Source: Paenibacillus arenosi
Lineage (GTDB): Bacteria; Bacillota; Bacilli; Paenibacillales; Paenibacillaceae
Direction of reading: 5' to 3'
Length of the DNA stretch: 64,000 nt
Assembly (NCBI RefSeq): GCF_014841135.1
Contig: NZ_JACYTN010000026.1
Location: 1 to 64,000, forward strand
Shown one piece after another: positions 9,022 through 19,062 of this stretch. A program made the position numbers and the translations under genes. The notes under the pieces were generated by a model. It searched no databases and was not told the DNA's origin. It saw only the letters and a program-made list of their open reading frames with translations. How positions within the stretch are numbered: the first letter of the stretch is position 1; each line of letters starts with the position of its first letter.

Positions 9022-9276
9022 TTATTTTGTCACAGGTTGCGGGATATCAGAGATACACTCGTGACAAACAATCTTACCTTTGAAGTATGTAACTTTTTCT
9101 GCATTACCGCAGAAGATGCACGCAGGCTCATATTTCTTAAGCATGATGCGCTCACCATCTACATAGATTTCTAGCGCGTCTTTCTCACCGATTCCCAATG
9201 TCCGGCGTAGTTCAATTGGAATGACAACACGACCGAGTTCGTCGACTTTACGGACGATACCTGTTGACTTCATCAT
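9022..9276 (-). CDS. abrB: AbrB-type transition-state regulator with zinc-ribbon-like tail
   Basis: An 84-aa DNA-binding protein. Residues 1-50 are a near-textbook AbrB N-terminal swapped-hairpin domain (KSTGIVRKVDELGRVVIP). In B. subtilis, AbrB represses post-exponential genes until Spo0A turns it off. The C-terminus is unlike B. subtilis AbrB: it has CxxC-14-CxxC (CIFC and CHEC), which suggests a metal-binding knuckle in place of the usual dimerisation part. The start is the first of two Met codons; AGGAG lies upstream. It has its own SigA promoter and terminator. Its position between rsmI and tatD is conserved in Bacillus. Confidence 0.9.
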   Translation of the reverse strand: MMKSTGIVRKVDELGRVVIPIELRRTLGIGEKDALEIYVDGERIMLKKYEPACIFCGNAEKVTYFKGKIVCHECISDIPQPVTK

Positions 9277-9350
9277 GAATCATCGCTCTCCTCTTTTAGA
9301 AACACATAATAGTGTCATTATTCGACAAATTTTGATGTTCTGTGCTTTAT

Positions 9351-9379
9351 ATCGTACCAACCATTCCCATATTAGTCAA
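9351..9379 (-). promoter_or_regulatory. SigA promoter of abrB
   Basis: On the minus strand TTGACT (9379-9374) and TACGAT (9356-9351) are separated by 17 bp, about 75 bp upstream of abrB. The rest of the gap up to 9626 is AT-rich, with no clear promoter for the gene on the plus strand. Confidence 0.7.
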
Positions 9380-9626
9380 CATGCAAAATGATAGGTTCTT
9401 GTGTTAATTTATGGTTTTTATCATATTTTTAAGTTATTGAACAGGTTAAAACAAGTCTATGAATTGAAATATCAGGAAATAAGAGGCTTAATAGCGCGAA
9501 AAATCAGGAACTTAAAGAATAATATGACAATTTTATCGTAACGTCAACATTTATATGAGATTGTCGAATCTAGGCGCCAAATTACACAAGGAATCCCTAA
9601 TTTGCACAAAGGAGGAACACGCCAGT

Positions 9627-10925
9627 ATGCATTCTTTATTATCAGAAGAAAAAGTATTTAAAGATCCGATTCATAATTATGTTCATGTACAAGATCAAGC
9701 CATCTGGGATCTTATTAATACGAAGGAGTTTCAAAGATTACGGCGGATACGTCAATTAGGGACGTCGTATTTTACTTTTCATGGAGCTGAGCATAGTCGG
9801 TTCTCTCATTCACTAGGTGTATATGAAATTACAAGACGCATTATATCTCAGTTTGAGCGTCAAAACTACGAGGATTGGTCCAAGGAAGAGAGACTAGTAA
9901 CGTTGTGTGCGGCATTATTGCACGATGTTGGTCATGGTCCATTCTCGCATTCCATTGAAGAAGCATTTGATGTTCATCATGAGGACTGGACATGCCGTAT
10001 TTTACTTGAAAATACAGAAGTTCATCAGGTGTTAGAACAGGTTGAGAAAGGGTTCTCAAAACGAGTTGCTTCTATTATATGCAAAACTTACCCAAATCCT
10101 ATTGTAGTTGATCTTGTAACAGGCCCACTAGATGCCGATCGTATGGATTATTTACTGCGCGATGCGTATTATACAGGTGTTCATTATGGTACGTTTGATT
10201 TGGATCGAATATTACGGGTATTACGACCATATAAAGGCAGAGTAGTCGTAAAAGAAAGCGGTATGCATGCGGTTGAACATTATTTAATGTCACGCTACCA
10301 GATGTACTGGCAAGTGTACTTCCACCCTGTCACACGGAGCTCAGAACTTATGCTGCGCCTAATATTCCAGCGGGCTACAGAGCTATATCGATCAGGATAT
10401 CGTTTTAAATATTTTTTACCACCTCTTGATTCGTTATTTGAAGGAACACTTAACGCACAACAATACGTACAGCTTGATGAGGCATTTGTACAAACGATGT
10501 TCACACAGTGGATGTCAGAAGAAGATGAACGCTTGGCAGAACTCAGTCAGCGATTTATGGAACGTAAGCTATACAAGTACGTGGAGCTTGATGAAATGAA
10601 AGAGTCATACAAGACGCTTCTTCGTGAGCAATGGGAGCGAGTTGGCTTGGATCCAGCCTATGACCTATGGTTTGATTATCCTACTGATATGCCGTATGAT
10701 GTGTATCGCTCGGGTGAAGTTCCTTCTCAGCAGCATATATTGCTGTTGGATCGTCAGTATGAGCTGGTGGAGTTGTCAAAGCGATCTGATATTGTACATT
10801 CGATTAGCGGCTTAAGAAGAGGCAAGGCTTATATTTATTACCCAGTAGACAAGCTGATGCGTGTAAGAGACAGGCTGTCTGAAGAAGCGAGACAGTTGTT
10901 GCGACTTGATCGACACGTAAAATAA
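9627..10925 (+). CDS. HD-domain phosphohydrolase, YwfO-like
   Basis: A 432-aa HD-superfamily protein resembling B. subtilis YwfO and dNTPase-like hydrolases. The metal-binding set is visible: the early histidines in AEHSRFSHSLGV (residues 55-66), the HD pair in ALLHDVGHGPFSHS (H99, D100) and a later aspartate in LDADRMDYLLRD. The N-terminal FKDPIHNYV is typical of this group. YwfO-type proteins are reported as nucleotide phosphohydrolases, but the substrate here is not readable. The ATG at 9627 has AAAGGAGGA upstream; the frame is open from 9555. It stands where metS would be in B. subtilis, between abrB and tatD. Confidence 0.88.
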   Translation: MHSLLSEEKVFKDPIHNYVHVQDQAIWDLINTKEFQRLRRIRQLGTSYFTFHGAEHSRFSHSLGVYEITRRIISQFERQNYEDWSKEERLVTLCAALLHDVGHGPFSHSIEEAFDVHHEDWTCRILLENTEVHQVLEQVEKGFSKRVASIICKTYPNPIVVDLVTGPLDADRMDYLLRDAYYTGVHYGTFDLDRILRVLRPYKGRVVVKESGMHAVEHYLMSRYQMYWQVYFHPVTRSSELMLRLIFQRATELYRSGYRFKYFLPPLDSLFEGTLNAQQYVQLDEAFVQTMFTQWMSEEDERLAELSQRFMERKLYKYVELDEMKESYKTLLREQWERVGLDPAYDLWFDYPTDMPYDVYRSGEVPSQQHILLLDRQYELVELSKRSDIVHSISGLRRGKAYIYYPVDKLMRVRDRLSEEARQLLRLDRHVK

Positions 10926-10972
10926 ATACCCATTGTTCATCATGAAGAAACACAACGTAAAGGAGATTGTTC

Positions 10973-11737
10973 ATGTTATTTGATACACATACTCATTTAG
11001 ATAATGAAAAATTTAATGAAGATCGCCATGAGGTAATCACTCGTGCTTATGAGCAGGGTGTAACTCGTATGGTCAATATCGGATTCAATCGGGAGACGAT
11101 TCCAACGACTATGGAGTTGGCCGAACAATATCCATTTATTTATGCAGCTGTTGGTTGGCATCCGGTTGATGCAATTGATATGAAGCCTGAAGATATCGAT
11201 TGGATTGCAAAGCTGACTGAACATGAAAAGGTTGTGGCTATTGGAGAAATTGGCTTAGACTACTACTGGGATACGTCCCCGAAAGAGGTTCAACAGCGTG
11301 TATTCCGTCAGCAAATCGGGCTAGCACGTGAATTAAAACTACCTATTATTATTCATAACCGTGACGCGCATGAGGATGTTGTGCGTATACTAAAAGAAGA
11401 GAAGGCACATGAAGTTGGTGGCATTATGCATGCATTCTCTGGTAGCTGGGAAACGGCCAAGCAGTGCTTGGACATGAACTTTTATATTTCCTTTGGAGGA
11501 CCAGTAACCTTTAAAAATGCTAAGCAGCCAAAAGAAGTGCTAAAACAAGTTCCAAATGATCGTTTATTAGTGGAAACAGATGCGCCTTATTTAACCCCCC
11601 ATCCATTCCGTGGGAAAAGAAATGAATCCGCTTATGTTCGTTATGTAGCAGAAGTGGCTGCTGAGATAAAAAGTATGGAATTTGAAGAAATTTGCAAAAT
11701 AACGACGGCCAATGCTCTAACATGTTTTGACATGTGA
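10973..11737 (+). CDS. tatD: TatD family metal-dependent DNase
   Basis: A TIM-barrel hydrolase of the TatD/YabD family, 254 aa, with 3'-5' exonuclease activity in characterised members. Metal ligands are visible in FDTHTHLDNEKF near the N-terminus, GEIGLDYYWD near residue 90, the HNRDAHED segment, and ETDAPYLTPHPFRGKRNE near residue 200. ATG 10973 is preferred over TTG 10967, because AAAGGAG ends 7 nt before the ATG. In B. subtilis this gene also precedes the rpfB-like yabE. Confidence 0.94.
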   Translation: MLFDTHTHLDNEKFNEDRHEVITRAYEQGVTRMVNIGFNRETIPTTMELAEQYPFIYAAVGWHPVDAIDMKPEDIDWIAKLTEHEKVVAIGEIGLDYYWDTSPKEVQQRVFRQQIGLARELKLPIIIHNRDAHEDVVRILKEEKAHEVGGIMHAFSGSWETAKQCLDMNFYISFGGPVTFKNAKQPKEVLKQVPNDRLLVETDAPYLTPHPFRGKRNESAYVRYVAEVAAEIKSMEFEEICKITTANALTCFDM

Positions 11738-11862
11738 TGAAAATCGATGAAAACAGTATGAAAAAAAGTTCTATGGCAAGAGATAAGTGGATTTCTTCAA
11801 CAAAAAGCCGAATTGTTACTTTTTTTTAATCAATTTTAACGAAAAACGGAATTGCGGGGAAC

Positions 11863-11892
11863 TTTACAACTTTGTCATAAAAACGTTATGAT
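11863..11892 (+). promoter_or_regulatory. Probable SigA promoter of the rpfB leader
   Basis: TTTACA (11863-11868) and TATGAT (11887-11892) are separated by 18 bp and lie just before the riboswitch. Confidence 0.5.
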
Positions 11893-11929
11893 GCTCACAG
11901 ATGTTTGAATCAACTTGAATAATATTCCA

Positions 11930-12135
11930 ACTAACCAGTATCGCTGAGTCTCCAGTTATGGAGAGCGGGGGAACCAAAAGCTTGATGCGAGTGCCACGCA
12001 TCGGTAGGATTGATTCCTTGGGGTGAATTGTGAATGGCCGAGCCATGAGCCGGGCATTTGCTTAGGGCGACTCTCATAGCCCGAACCCGACAGCTAACCT
12101 CGCAAGCGTTTGGAGAGAGGTCGCTCTTCTGAGTC
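11930..12135 (+). ncRNA. c-di-AMP riboswitch (ydaO-yuaA class)
   Basis: The leader carries the class signature: GGGGGAACC near 11967-11975, GGGGTGAAT near 12020-12028, and the highly conserved block CCGAACCCGACAGCTAACCT starting at 12081, followed by CGCAAGCGTTTGG. A stem GCGACTCTC / GAGAGAGGTCGC encloses the second half. Members of this class bind c-di-AMP and usually switch off potassium transport or cell-wall remodelling genes by transcription termination. Here it controls the downstream rpfB-like cell-wall gene, as known for several Firmicutes and Actinobacteria. The outer boundaries are approximate. Confidence 0.92.
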
Positions 12136-12168
12136 CCTAAACGGTTATGTTTCGTTTAGGTCACCTAT

Positions 12169-12210
12169 GAAGCCGTCACAGAGACACCTCTTGAGACAGG
12201 CTTCTTTTGT
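12169..12210 (+). terminator. Riboswitch expression-platform terminator
   Basis: GAAGCC (12169-12174) pairs with GGCTTC (12199-12204), extended by GTC/GAC and followed by TTTTGTT. It sits right after the riboswitch and about 200 nt before rpfB. Confidence 0.75.
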
Positions 12211-12416
12211 TATTTACGCCTCAAAAGCTTGCATAATAGTTACAGCAAGTTCATAGGTTGTAAGAAACAGGAGGTGAACTAGACCTTAGCTGCTAGTTGG
12301 TGTGGAGAGTTATGCAGCATAATCCTAGTAGGCTCTCTGCAAAAATACTTTATAGTCGCGTCAGATGTATCATGCACAACTCTCGACGGCGGGACTATGT
12401 AAGGAGGTCCGAGAAA

Positions 12417-13538
12417 GTGGGCAAACTCGTTCATAACGAACCCCATGAACCCCGATCATCCAGCAAGTCATTCGCAATGCGGTGGAAGCATGAAAATATG
12501 CGTATTATTTCAGTTATATCACTTATAGTAGTTGCTATAACAGTCGTTAGTATTTTAGTCGGGTTCAGTTACGCAAAGAAATCCGTCTCCATCGTCATTG
12601 ACGATGTTGAAAGACAGGTAGAGTCCCGCAAGCAAACGATTGGCGCTGTTTTGGATGAGCAGGCCATCGTTGTAGGTGAGCACGATGAAGTGTCACCTAA
12701 ATTGGATACGAAAGTAGAAGAGGGGTCACGCATTACGATTGAACGTGCGCAGCCTATTAAAGTGACAGTAGACGGCAAGAGCAAGAAACTGTTCACGACT
12801 AAGGATGATGTAGGAGAAGCACTTCAATCGCATAAGATTCAGCTTAATAAAGAAGATAAGGTGTATCCAAGCCAAGATGCAGCCATTAAGCGTGACATGC
12901 ATATCCGAGTTGTTCGTGTAAAGAAGGATATTGTGAAGCGAGAAGTCAAAGTTCCATATACGGTCGTTAAGAAAGCAGACCCGAACATGAAAAAGGGAAC
13001 GAAGAAGACGGTTCAAAAGGGCAAAGCAGGACTTGTCGTTCAGCAGATTGAAAAGACGTATGAAGATGGTAAGCTCGTATATAAGAAGATGATTGATAAG
13101 AACGTTAAGACGAAGGCAGTATCTCAAGTCATTACGTATGGAACGAAGAAAGTTCCGGAAGTATCTGTTCTATCGGCAGATGGAGATATCGAAGGCAGTG
13201 TACTTAAAGATGGTGTTAACTTTGATTATAAGCGTAAGCTGGGCAATTTCCAATTGACCGCTTATACAGAAACGCCAGGTTCGGCTGGGGCAACAACTGC
13301 CTCCGGCACCAAAGTAACCGCAGGGAGAACGATATCTGTTGACCCGAAGGTTATTCCGCTTGGCTGGTGGGTCTATATTGAAGGAATCGGTTTCCGTCGT
13401 GCTGAGGACACAGGCGGTGCCGTTAAAGGAAAGATTATAGACCTATACTTTGACAGCTCTAAGCAAGTAAATCGCTTCGGTCGTAAGAAAGGGTATACGG
13501 TGTACATTATCGGCCCTGTGAAACCGGAGGCAAACTAA
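12417..13538 (+). CDS. RpfB/YabE-like cell-wall factor (DUF348, G5, 3D domains)
   Basis: A membrane-anchored, surface-exposed protein of 373 aa. After a short basic N-terminus there is one membrane segment (about residues 28-50), DUF348-type repeats (about 55-165), a G5 domain (about 170-245) and a C-terminal 3D domain (about 278-368). The three conserved aspartates of the 3D domain lie in SVDPKVIPLG, AEDTGG and IDLYFD. The 3D domain is a lytic-transglycosylase-like fold expected to act on peptidoglycan. GTG 12417 is chosen as start because of AAGGAGGT 8 nt upstream; the frame is open back to 12297. A c-di-AMP riboswitch controls it and a terminator follows. Confidence 0.9.
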   Translation: MGKLVHNEPHEPRSSSKSFAMRWKHENMRIISVISLIVVAITVVSILVGFSYAKKSVSIVIDDVERQVESRKQTIGAVLDEQAIVVGEHDEVSPKLDTKVEEGSRITIERAQPIKVTVDGKSKKLFTTKDDVGEALQSHKIQLNKEDKVYPSQDAAIKRDMHIRVVRVKKDIVKREVKVPYTVVKKADPNMKKGTKKTVQKGKAGLVVQQIEKTYEDGKLVYKKMIDKNVKTKAVSQVITYGTKKVPEVSVLSADGDIEGSVLKDGVNFDYKRKLGNFQLTAYTETPGSAGATTASGTKVTAGRTISVDPKVIPLGWWVYIEGIGFRRAEDTGGAVKGKIIDLYFDSSKQVNRFGRKKGYTVYIIGPVKPEAN

Positions 13539-13618
13539 ACGATACAGACTGCACGTCGCTGTGAAAATGCAGCTGTTGATTTAACATATAGTAATTCACA
13601 ACGGTTTATGTCATGCTA

Positions 13619-13645
13619 AGAAGAGGGGACTCCCTCTTCTTTTTT
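13619..13645 (+). terminator. rpfB-like gene terminator
   Basis: A perfect 9-bp stem (13619-13627 with 13632-13640), a GACT loop and a T run. Confidence 0.92.
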
Positions 13646-13684
13646 GCGTGAATGGAGTTGACAAAGGAAAGGGGTACTATTTGC

Positions 13685-15186
<1,502 letters not shown>

Positions 15187-15198
15187 CAATTAACGGAG

Positions 15199-15246
15199 AA
15201 CGTACAATGGATGAGCAGTATCTGCTTCTATCCGTTGTGCGTTTTT
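15199..15246 (+). terminator. rsmA terminator
   Basis: A 14-nt arm (15199-15212) pairs with 15230-15243 with two G-T pairs, enclosing a smaller hairpin, and is followed by Ts. Confidence 0.75.
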
Positions 15247-15307
15247 GGTATGTTCATGAACCAAATCAAGCTCTTGCCCATACCATAGTCAAAGAGGTGA
15301 TGAACCT

Positions 15308-16201
15308 ATGAAGGTAGGAGACTTGGTCGTGCGCAAGTCCTACGGCGGAGATATTACATTTCGTGTAGAGCACGTTATGAACGAGATGACGGTCCTTAAA
15401 GGAACGGACTATCGCTTGATCGCAGATTCTCCGTTGAACGACCTCCTTACCGTGTCAGATACGACACTAAGGCGTCGCACAAGACAAGCGCAAATTAAGA
15501 TGTTACAGTCGGTTGAATCGATCCAGCAGCATCGCAAGCGCCAAACAGAACGCCGCAAGAATGATTTTCAATCTTCAGAAACAACGAGCAAGTCCTCCTA
15601 TTTTGAGATGCCAGGCAAAATTCTTCATCTGGATGGGGATGCTTCTTATTTACGTAAAAGTATGGCTGTATATCATCAGTTAAGAGTGCCGGCTGAGGGG
15701 CATTATGTACCGGAGTCGAAAATGGCTGATACCGTGGCACAACTGCTTCCTCGTGTAAAGCCGGACATCATTGTAATTACCGGGCATGATGGGGTATTGA
15801 AGGGTTTGAAGCATCGTGATCTGTACAGCTTACAAAGTTATAAAAACTCGCAGCATTTTGTGAATGCGGTAAGAACCGCTCGACAATATGAGAAGCATTA
15901 TGATTTGCTCAATGTTGTCGCGGGGGCGTGTCAATCTCATTTTGAAGCTCTACTGCAAGTCGGGGCTAACTTCGCCAGTTCGCCAGGGCGTATTATGATA
16001 CATGCGCTTGATCCTGTTTATGTAGCTGCTAAAGCAGCCTATACTTCTGTGAAAGATACCGTACAGATGGCTGATATTACGCCGCATATGGTTACAGGTA
16101 TGGAGGGGTTGGGTGGAGTGGAGACAAGAGGCAGTTATCGAGTAGGGATGCCAAAGTGGAAAGACCTCTCCAGTTTGCAAGTTACCCCATCCATGGTATG
16201 A
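15308..16201 (+). CDS. yabG: Sporulation-specific protease YabG
   Basis: A cysteine-type protease family made in the mother cell late in sporulation. In B. subtilis it processes coat proteins such as SpoIVA and YrbA (SafA), 297 aa here. The N-terminus MKVGDLVVRKSYGGDITFRV and the segment VITGHDGVLK followed by YKNSQHFVNAV are family-typical. The SD AAAGAGGTGA lies directly upstream. A sequence CATACCATA (15279-15287) resembles a SigK -10 element, with AC 17 nt before it. It would place the 5' end almost on the SD, so this assignment is tentative. Confidence 0.92.
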   Translation: MKVGDLVVRKSYGGDITFRVEHVMNEMTVLKGTDYRLIADSPLNDLLTVSDTTLRRRTRQAQIKMLQSVESIQQHRKRQTERRKNDFQSSETTSKSSYFEMPGKILHLDGDASYLRKSMAVYHQLRVPAEGHYVPESKMADTVAQLLPRVKPDIIVITGHDGVLKGLKHRDLYSLQSYKNSQHFVNAVRTARQYEKHYDLLNVVAGACQSHFEALLQVGANFASSPGRIMIHALDPVYVAAKAAYTSVKDTVQMADITPHMVTGMEGLGGVETRGSYRVGMPKWKDLSSLQVTPSMV

Positions 16202-16257
16202 GATCGAATAGGATGGGCTTGGAACGGGCAAGCTACAAAATTGGATAAAAAAATGAA

Positions 16258-16287
16258 TTGACATTAAAACATAGTTGTTGCTATAAT
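16258..16287 (+). promoter_or_regulatory. veg promoter, upstream copy
   Basis: TTGACA (16258-16263) and TATAAT (16282-16287), both exact consensus hexamers, with an 18-bp spacer. Confidence 0.85.
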
Positions 16288-16299
16288 TATTTGTTTAAT

Positions 16300-16328
16300 T
16301 TGACATTACCTCTTTTGTTCGTTATAAT
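16300..16328 (+). promoter_or_regulatory. veg promoter, downstream copy
   Basis: TTGACA (16300-16305) and TATAAT (16323-16328), both exact consensus hexamers, with the ideal 17-bp spacer. Together with the upstream copy this recalls the tandem promoters known at veg in B. subtilis. Confidence 0.92.
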
Positions 16329-16354
16329 GGGACAAGAAAGAGGTGGTAGTACCA

Positions 16355-16630
16355 ATGGCGAAAAACGCGCTTTTGGAAATACGACGCAATCTAGAATCTC
16401 ACGTCGGTCAGAAGATTTTGCTTCGAGCAAATGGTGGCCGTCGCAAGACGATTGAGCGTACAGGCGTATTGGAAGAGACCTACCATTCTGTTTTTATTGT
16501 TAAGCTGGATGAGGAACAGAATGCGTTCAAACGAGTATCCTACAGCTATGCAGATATATTGACGGAGTCGGTAGAGATTACCGTCTGCGCAGACAACGGC
16601 GAATTAAAGATCGAATTTATTCGCGGTTAG
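16355..16630 (+). CDS. veg: Veg protein
   Basis: A 91-aa basic cytoplasmic protein of the Veg family, known for its very strong vegetative promoter and in B. subtilis linked to biofilm gene control. The N-terminus [18 protein letters not shown] and [15 protein letters not shown] are conserved. ATG 16355 has AAGAGGTGG about 9 nt upstream; an earlier in-frame ATG (16343) lies inside that SD. Two consensus SigA promoters precede it, and a strong terminator follows. Confidence 0.96.
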   Translation: MAKNALLEIRRNLESHVGQKILLRANGGRRKTIERTGVLEETYHSVFIVKLDEEQNAFKRVSYSYADILTESVEITVCADNGELKIEFIRG

Positions 16631-16647
16631 TATAACCCGTTTCAATT

Positions 16648-16672
16648 GCAGCCCTTTGGGCTGCTTTTTTTC
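16648..16672 (+). terminator. veg terminator
   Basis: A perfect 7-bp stem (16648-16654 with 16658-16664), a 3-nt loop and a T7 run. Confidence 0.93.
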
Positions 16673-16822
16673 TTATATGGAACAGTTAGGTGCTCAGCCC
16701 TTAGCCCGCATCTTTACAATTCATACATAATGGTCGCATGGACGCGCAAACTAATGCAGGAGGGAATCCTTCTCTGATTGACATACGGTCTTATTATTTT
16801 TTTATTTTGAGGGGGTAGTTTC

Positions 16823-17002
16823 ATGAGTCGTCGTAGACGCAGTATCATGTCCGAAGAATTGAAAATTGAATTAGCGAAGGAGTTAGGCTTTTATGATACG
16901 GTGCAAAAGGAAGGTTGGGGAGGAATACGCGCTAAGGATGCAGGCAATATGATCAAGCGAGCTATTCAAATGGCGGAGGAAGCAGCTGCGCGCAAAGGGT
17001 AG
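16823..17002 (+). CDS. sspF: Small acid-soluble spore protein SspF
   Basis: A 59-aa alpha/beta-type SASP that coats spore DNA. Its reading frame begins [20 protein letters not shown] and contains [19 protein letters not shown], the SspF form of the SASP motif. An SD GAGGGGGT lies 7 nt before the ATG. The gene order veg-sspF-ispE equals that of B. subtilis. In that species it is forespore-specific (SigG); I could not see a convincing SigG promoter in the gap 16673-16822. Confidence 0.94.
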   Translation: MSRRRRSIMSEELKIELAKELGFYDTVQKEGWGGIRAKDAGNMIKRAIQMAEEAAARKG

Positions 17003-17133
17003 TTCGATAAAGGGTGGGTATGTAGTTCCCATGGAACAAGGTGACAAGAAGTTAGAAGCGAGCCATGTCTCTTTGAAAAGAAGAGCGGGTTCGCTTTCGT
17101 TATATGGTAGCTCGTTATGCAGGCTGTTCTCGA

Positions 17134-17162
17134 ATGACTTGATTCGGAGAGTCTGTTATAAT
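17134..17162 (+). promoter_or_regulatory. Possible SigA promoter of ispE
   Basis: ATGACT (17134-17139), a 17-bp spacer and exact TATAAT (17157-17162) with an extended -10 TGT in front. The -35 is weak. Confidence 0.5.
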
Positions 17163-17201
17163 AACGAAAGCGATCCGTAGGATAAAGAAGGGTGAAGGCC
17201 G

Positions 17202-18056
17202 GTGAAAATATACGAGAAAGCGCCAGCTAAGATTAACTTGATGCTGGACGTATTGCATAAGCGGGAAGATGGTTTCCATGAGGTCGAAATGGTCATGACA
17301 ATGGTCGATTTGGCAGATCGCTTGGAAATGGAGGAACTTCCGCGAGACACCATTATCATATCCAGCCAAGCAGGCTACATACCTCTTGATGAGAAGAACT
17401 TGGCTTTCCAAGCTGCTAAACTCATCAAAGAACGCTATGACGTCCGTAAGGGCGTATACATTCACTTAGATAAGCATATCCCTGTTGCAGCTGGACTTGC
17501 TGGAGGCAGTAGTGATGCAGCAGCAGCACTGCGAGGATTAAATCGATTGTGGCAGCTCAATATTCCGCAAGAAGAGCTACTAAAGCTAGGGGCTGAACTT
17601 GGCTCGGATGTACCATTTTGTGTCACAGGTGGGACAGCCATTGCGAGTGGACGGGGTGAGCAGTTGGAGCGAATTATCAATCCTCCGCAATGCTGGGTCA
17701 TTCTAGCTAAGCCACCTATTAACGTATCAACGGCAGATGTGTACGGGAACTTCAAGGTAGATCGAATTGGTAAGCATCCAAGCTTGGTAAATATGGTACA
17801 AGCGATTGAACAGCAATCTTTTGCAGATATATGTGCGCATTTAGGCAACGTATTGGAAGATGTCACATTACCAATGCATCCCGAAGTGCTTCAGCTCAAA
17901 GAAGCGATGATTCGACTTGGTGCCGATGGTGTGCTTATGTCGGGAAGCGGACCTACTGTATTTGGGCTGGTATCAAAAGAATCAAAAGTTGCAAGAATTT
18001 ATAATGGTCTACGCGGTTTCTGCAAAGAAGTGTATGCAGTGCGTATGCTCACGTAG
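17202..18056 (+). CDS. ispE: 4-(cytidine 5'-diphospho)-2-C-methyl-D-erythritol kinase
   Basis: A GHMP kinase of the MEP isoprenoid pathway, 284 aa. It phosphorylates CDP-methylerythritol. The N-terminus [12 protein letters not shown] and the ATP-binding glycine-rich loop [20 protein letters not shown] (about residues 90-109) are diagnostic, and [12 protein letters not shown] near the C-terminus is the third GHMP motif. The start is GTG with GAAGGGTGAAGG upstream. It is followed by purR with its own control region. Confidence 0.96.
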   Translation: MKIYEKAPAKINLMLDVLHKREDGFHEVEMVMTMVDLADRLEMEELPRDTIIISSQAGYIPLDEKNLAFQAAKLIKERYDVRKGVYIHLDKHIPVAAGLAGGSSDAAAALRGLNRLWQLNIPQEELLKLGAELGSDVPFCVTGGTAIASGRGEQLERIINPPQCWVILAKPPINVSTADVYGNFKVDRIGKHPSLVNMVQAIEQQSFADICAHLGNVLEDVTLPMHPEVLQLKEAMIRLGADGVLMSGSGPTVFGLVSKESKVARIYNGLRGFCKEVYAVRMLT

Positions 18057-18114
18057 GATAAATGTGTAGGTCATTCAAATATGTAAATAAATGAAAACGA
18101 CAATGCGGTTTTCC

Positions 18115-18165
18115 TTGAAAAATAACGAACATTAATGTATTATACCGAATATAATATTCGGTTTT
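18115..18165 (+). promoter_or_regulatory. purR promoter with PurBox-like operators
   Basis: TTGAAA (18115-18120), a 17-bp spacer and TATTAT (18138-18143) form a SigA-type promoter. AATAACGAACATT (18121-18133) and, inverted, AATATTCGGTTTT (18153-18165) each match the PurBox consensus AWWWCCGAACWWT at 12 of 13 positions. The second lies in a perfect 19-bp palindrome, 18144-18162, centred near the expected transcription start. Autoregulation by PurR is inferred. Confidence 0.6.
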
Positions 18166-18182
18166 TAGCGAGGAAGAACGTG

Positions 18183-19037
18183 ATGAAAAAATTAAAAAGA
18201 AGTGCCCGTCTCGTGGAAATGACACAATATTTGATGTCCAAACCGCATACGCTCATTCCGTTAACTACGTTTGCAGAGCGATATGGGGCAGCTAAGTCCT
18301 CTATAAGTGAAGACCTGGGGATTATTAAAGAAGTGTGCGAGAGTGAAGGTACGGGTGAGCTGCTTACCTTAGCGGGTGCAGCTGGTGGAGTAAAGTTTAT
18401 CCCGAAGTGCTCTAAAGAAAAGGCACTTGAACTTATCGAAGGGCTCTGCAATGAATTGCAGCAGCCTGATCGTATGCTGCCAGGTGGATACTATTACTTA
18501 ACCGATATACTCGGTCAGCCTGGTCTAATGAATGAAATTGGACGGATGTTTGCCTCCGTATTTGCAAATCACGAGATCGACTGTGTGATGACAGTGGAGA
18601 CAAAGGGTATTCCGATTGCGTATGCAACAGCTGCTCATCTCAATTTACCTGTTGTTCTTGTTAGACGAGATCATGTTGTAACGGAAGGTTCTGCTGTTAG
18701 CATTAATTATGTATCTGGCTCGCAGAAAAGTATTCATACGATGACGTTGGCTCGCCGTGCTCTTAAAGAGCGCTCACGTGTATTAGTTGTCGATGACTTT
18801 ATGCGTGCAGGTGGAACGATAAACGGTATGATCGATCTGCTTAAGGAGTTCAATGCGACCGTAGCAGGTGTAGGCGTACTTGTAGAGTCCAAAGACGTGG
18901 CAAGCGACGAACGTCTGCTGCATGATTATGTATCGCTTATGCGTGTTGGAACGATTGATACAAGAACACGCCAGATGTCCGTGAAGCCTGGTAACTTATT
19001 TGACAAAAATATGGAGTTCGGTACGGAAGAAGCTTAA
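18183..19037 (+). CDS. purR: Purine operon repressor PurR
   Basis: A 284-aa repressor of the Gram-positive PurR type: an N-terminal winged-helix domain (about residues 1-74) fused to a phosphoribosyltransferase-like domain that senses PRPP. The PRPP-binding motif is [17 protein letters not shown] near residues 200-216. ATG 18183 follows an AGGAAG SD; an in-frame upstream ATG at 18135 lies inside the promoter and is rejected. It is co-oriented with ridA 25 nt downstream, as in B. subtilis purR-yabJ, where YabJ is needed for purine repression. Confidence 0.96.
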   Translation: MKKLKRSARLVEMTQYLMSKPHTLIPLTTFAERYGAAKSSISEDLGIIKEVCESEGTGELLTLAGAAGGVKFIPKCSKEKALELIEGLCNELQQPDRMLPGGYYYLTDILGQPGLMNEIGRMFASVFANHEIDCVMTVETKGIPIAYATAAHLNLPVVLVRRDHVVTEGSAVSINYVSGSQKSIHTMTLARRALKERSRVLVVDDFMRAGGTINGMIDLLKEFNATVAGVGVLVESKDVASDERLLHDYVSLMRVGTIDTRTRQMSVKPGNLFDKNMEFGTEEA

Positions 19038-19062
19038 TTCATCCAAAGGAGAGTGTTTTAAG

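Noticed and set aside
15260-15287. SigK-like promoter before yabG (AC, 17 nt, CATACCATA)
   Set aside because: The -10 fits CATAnnnTA and yabG is a SigK gene in B. subtilis, but the resulting start would fall on the SD and leave almost no leader. It is mentioned under yabG only.
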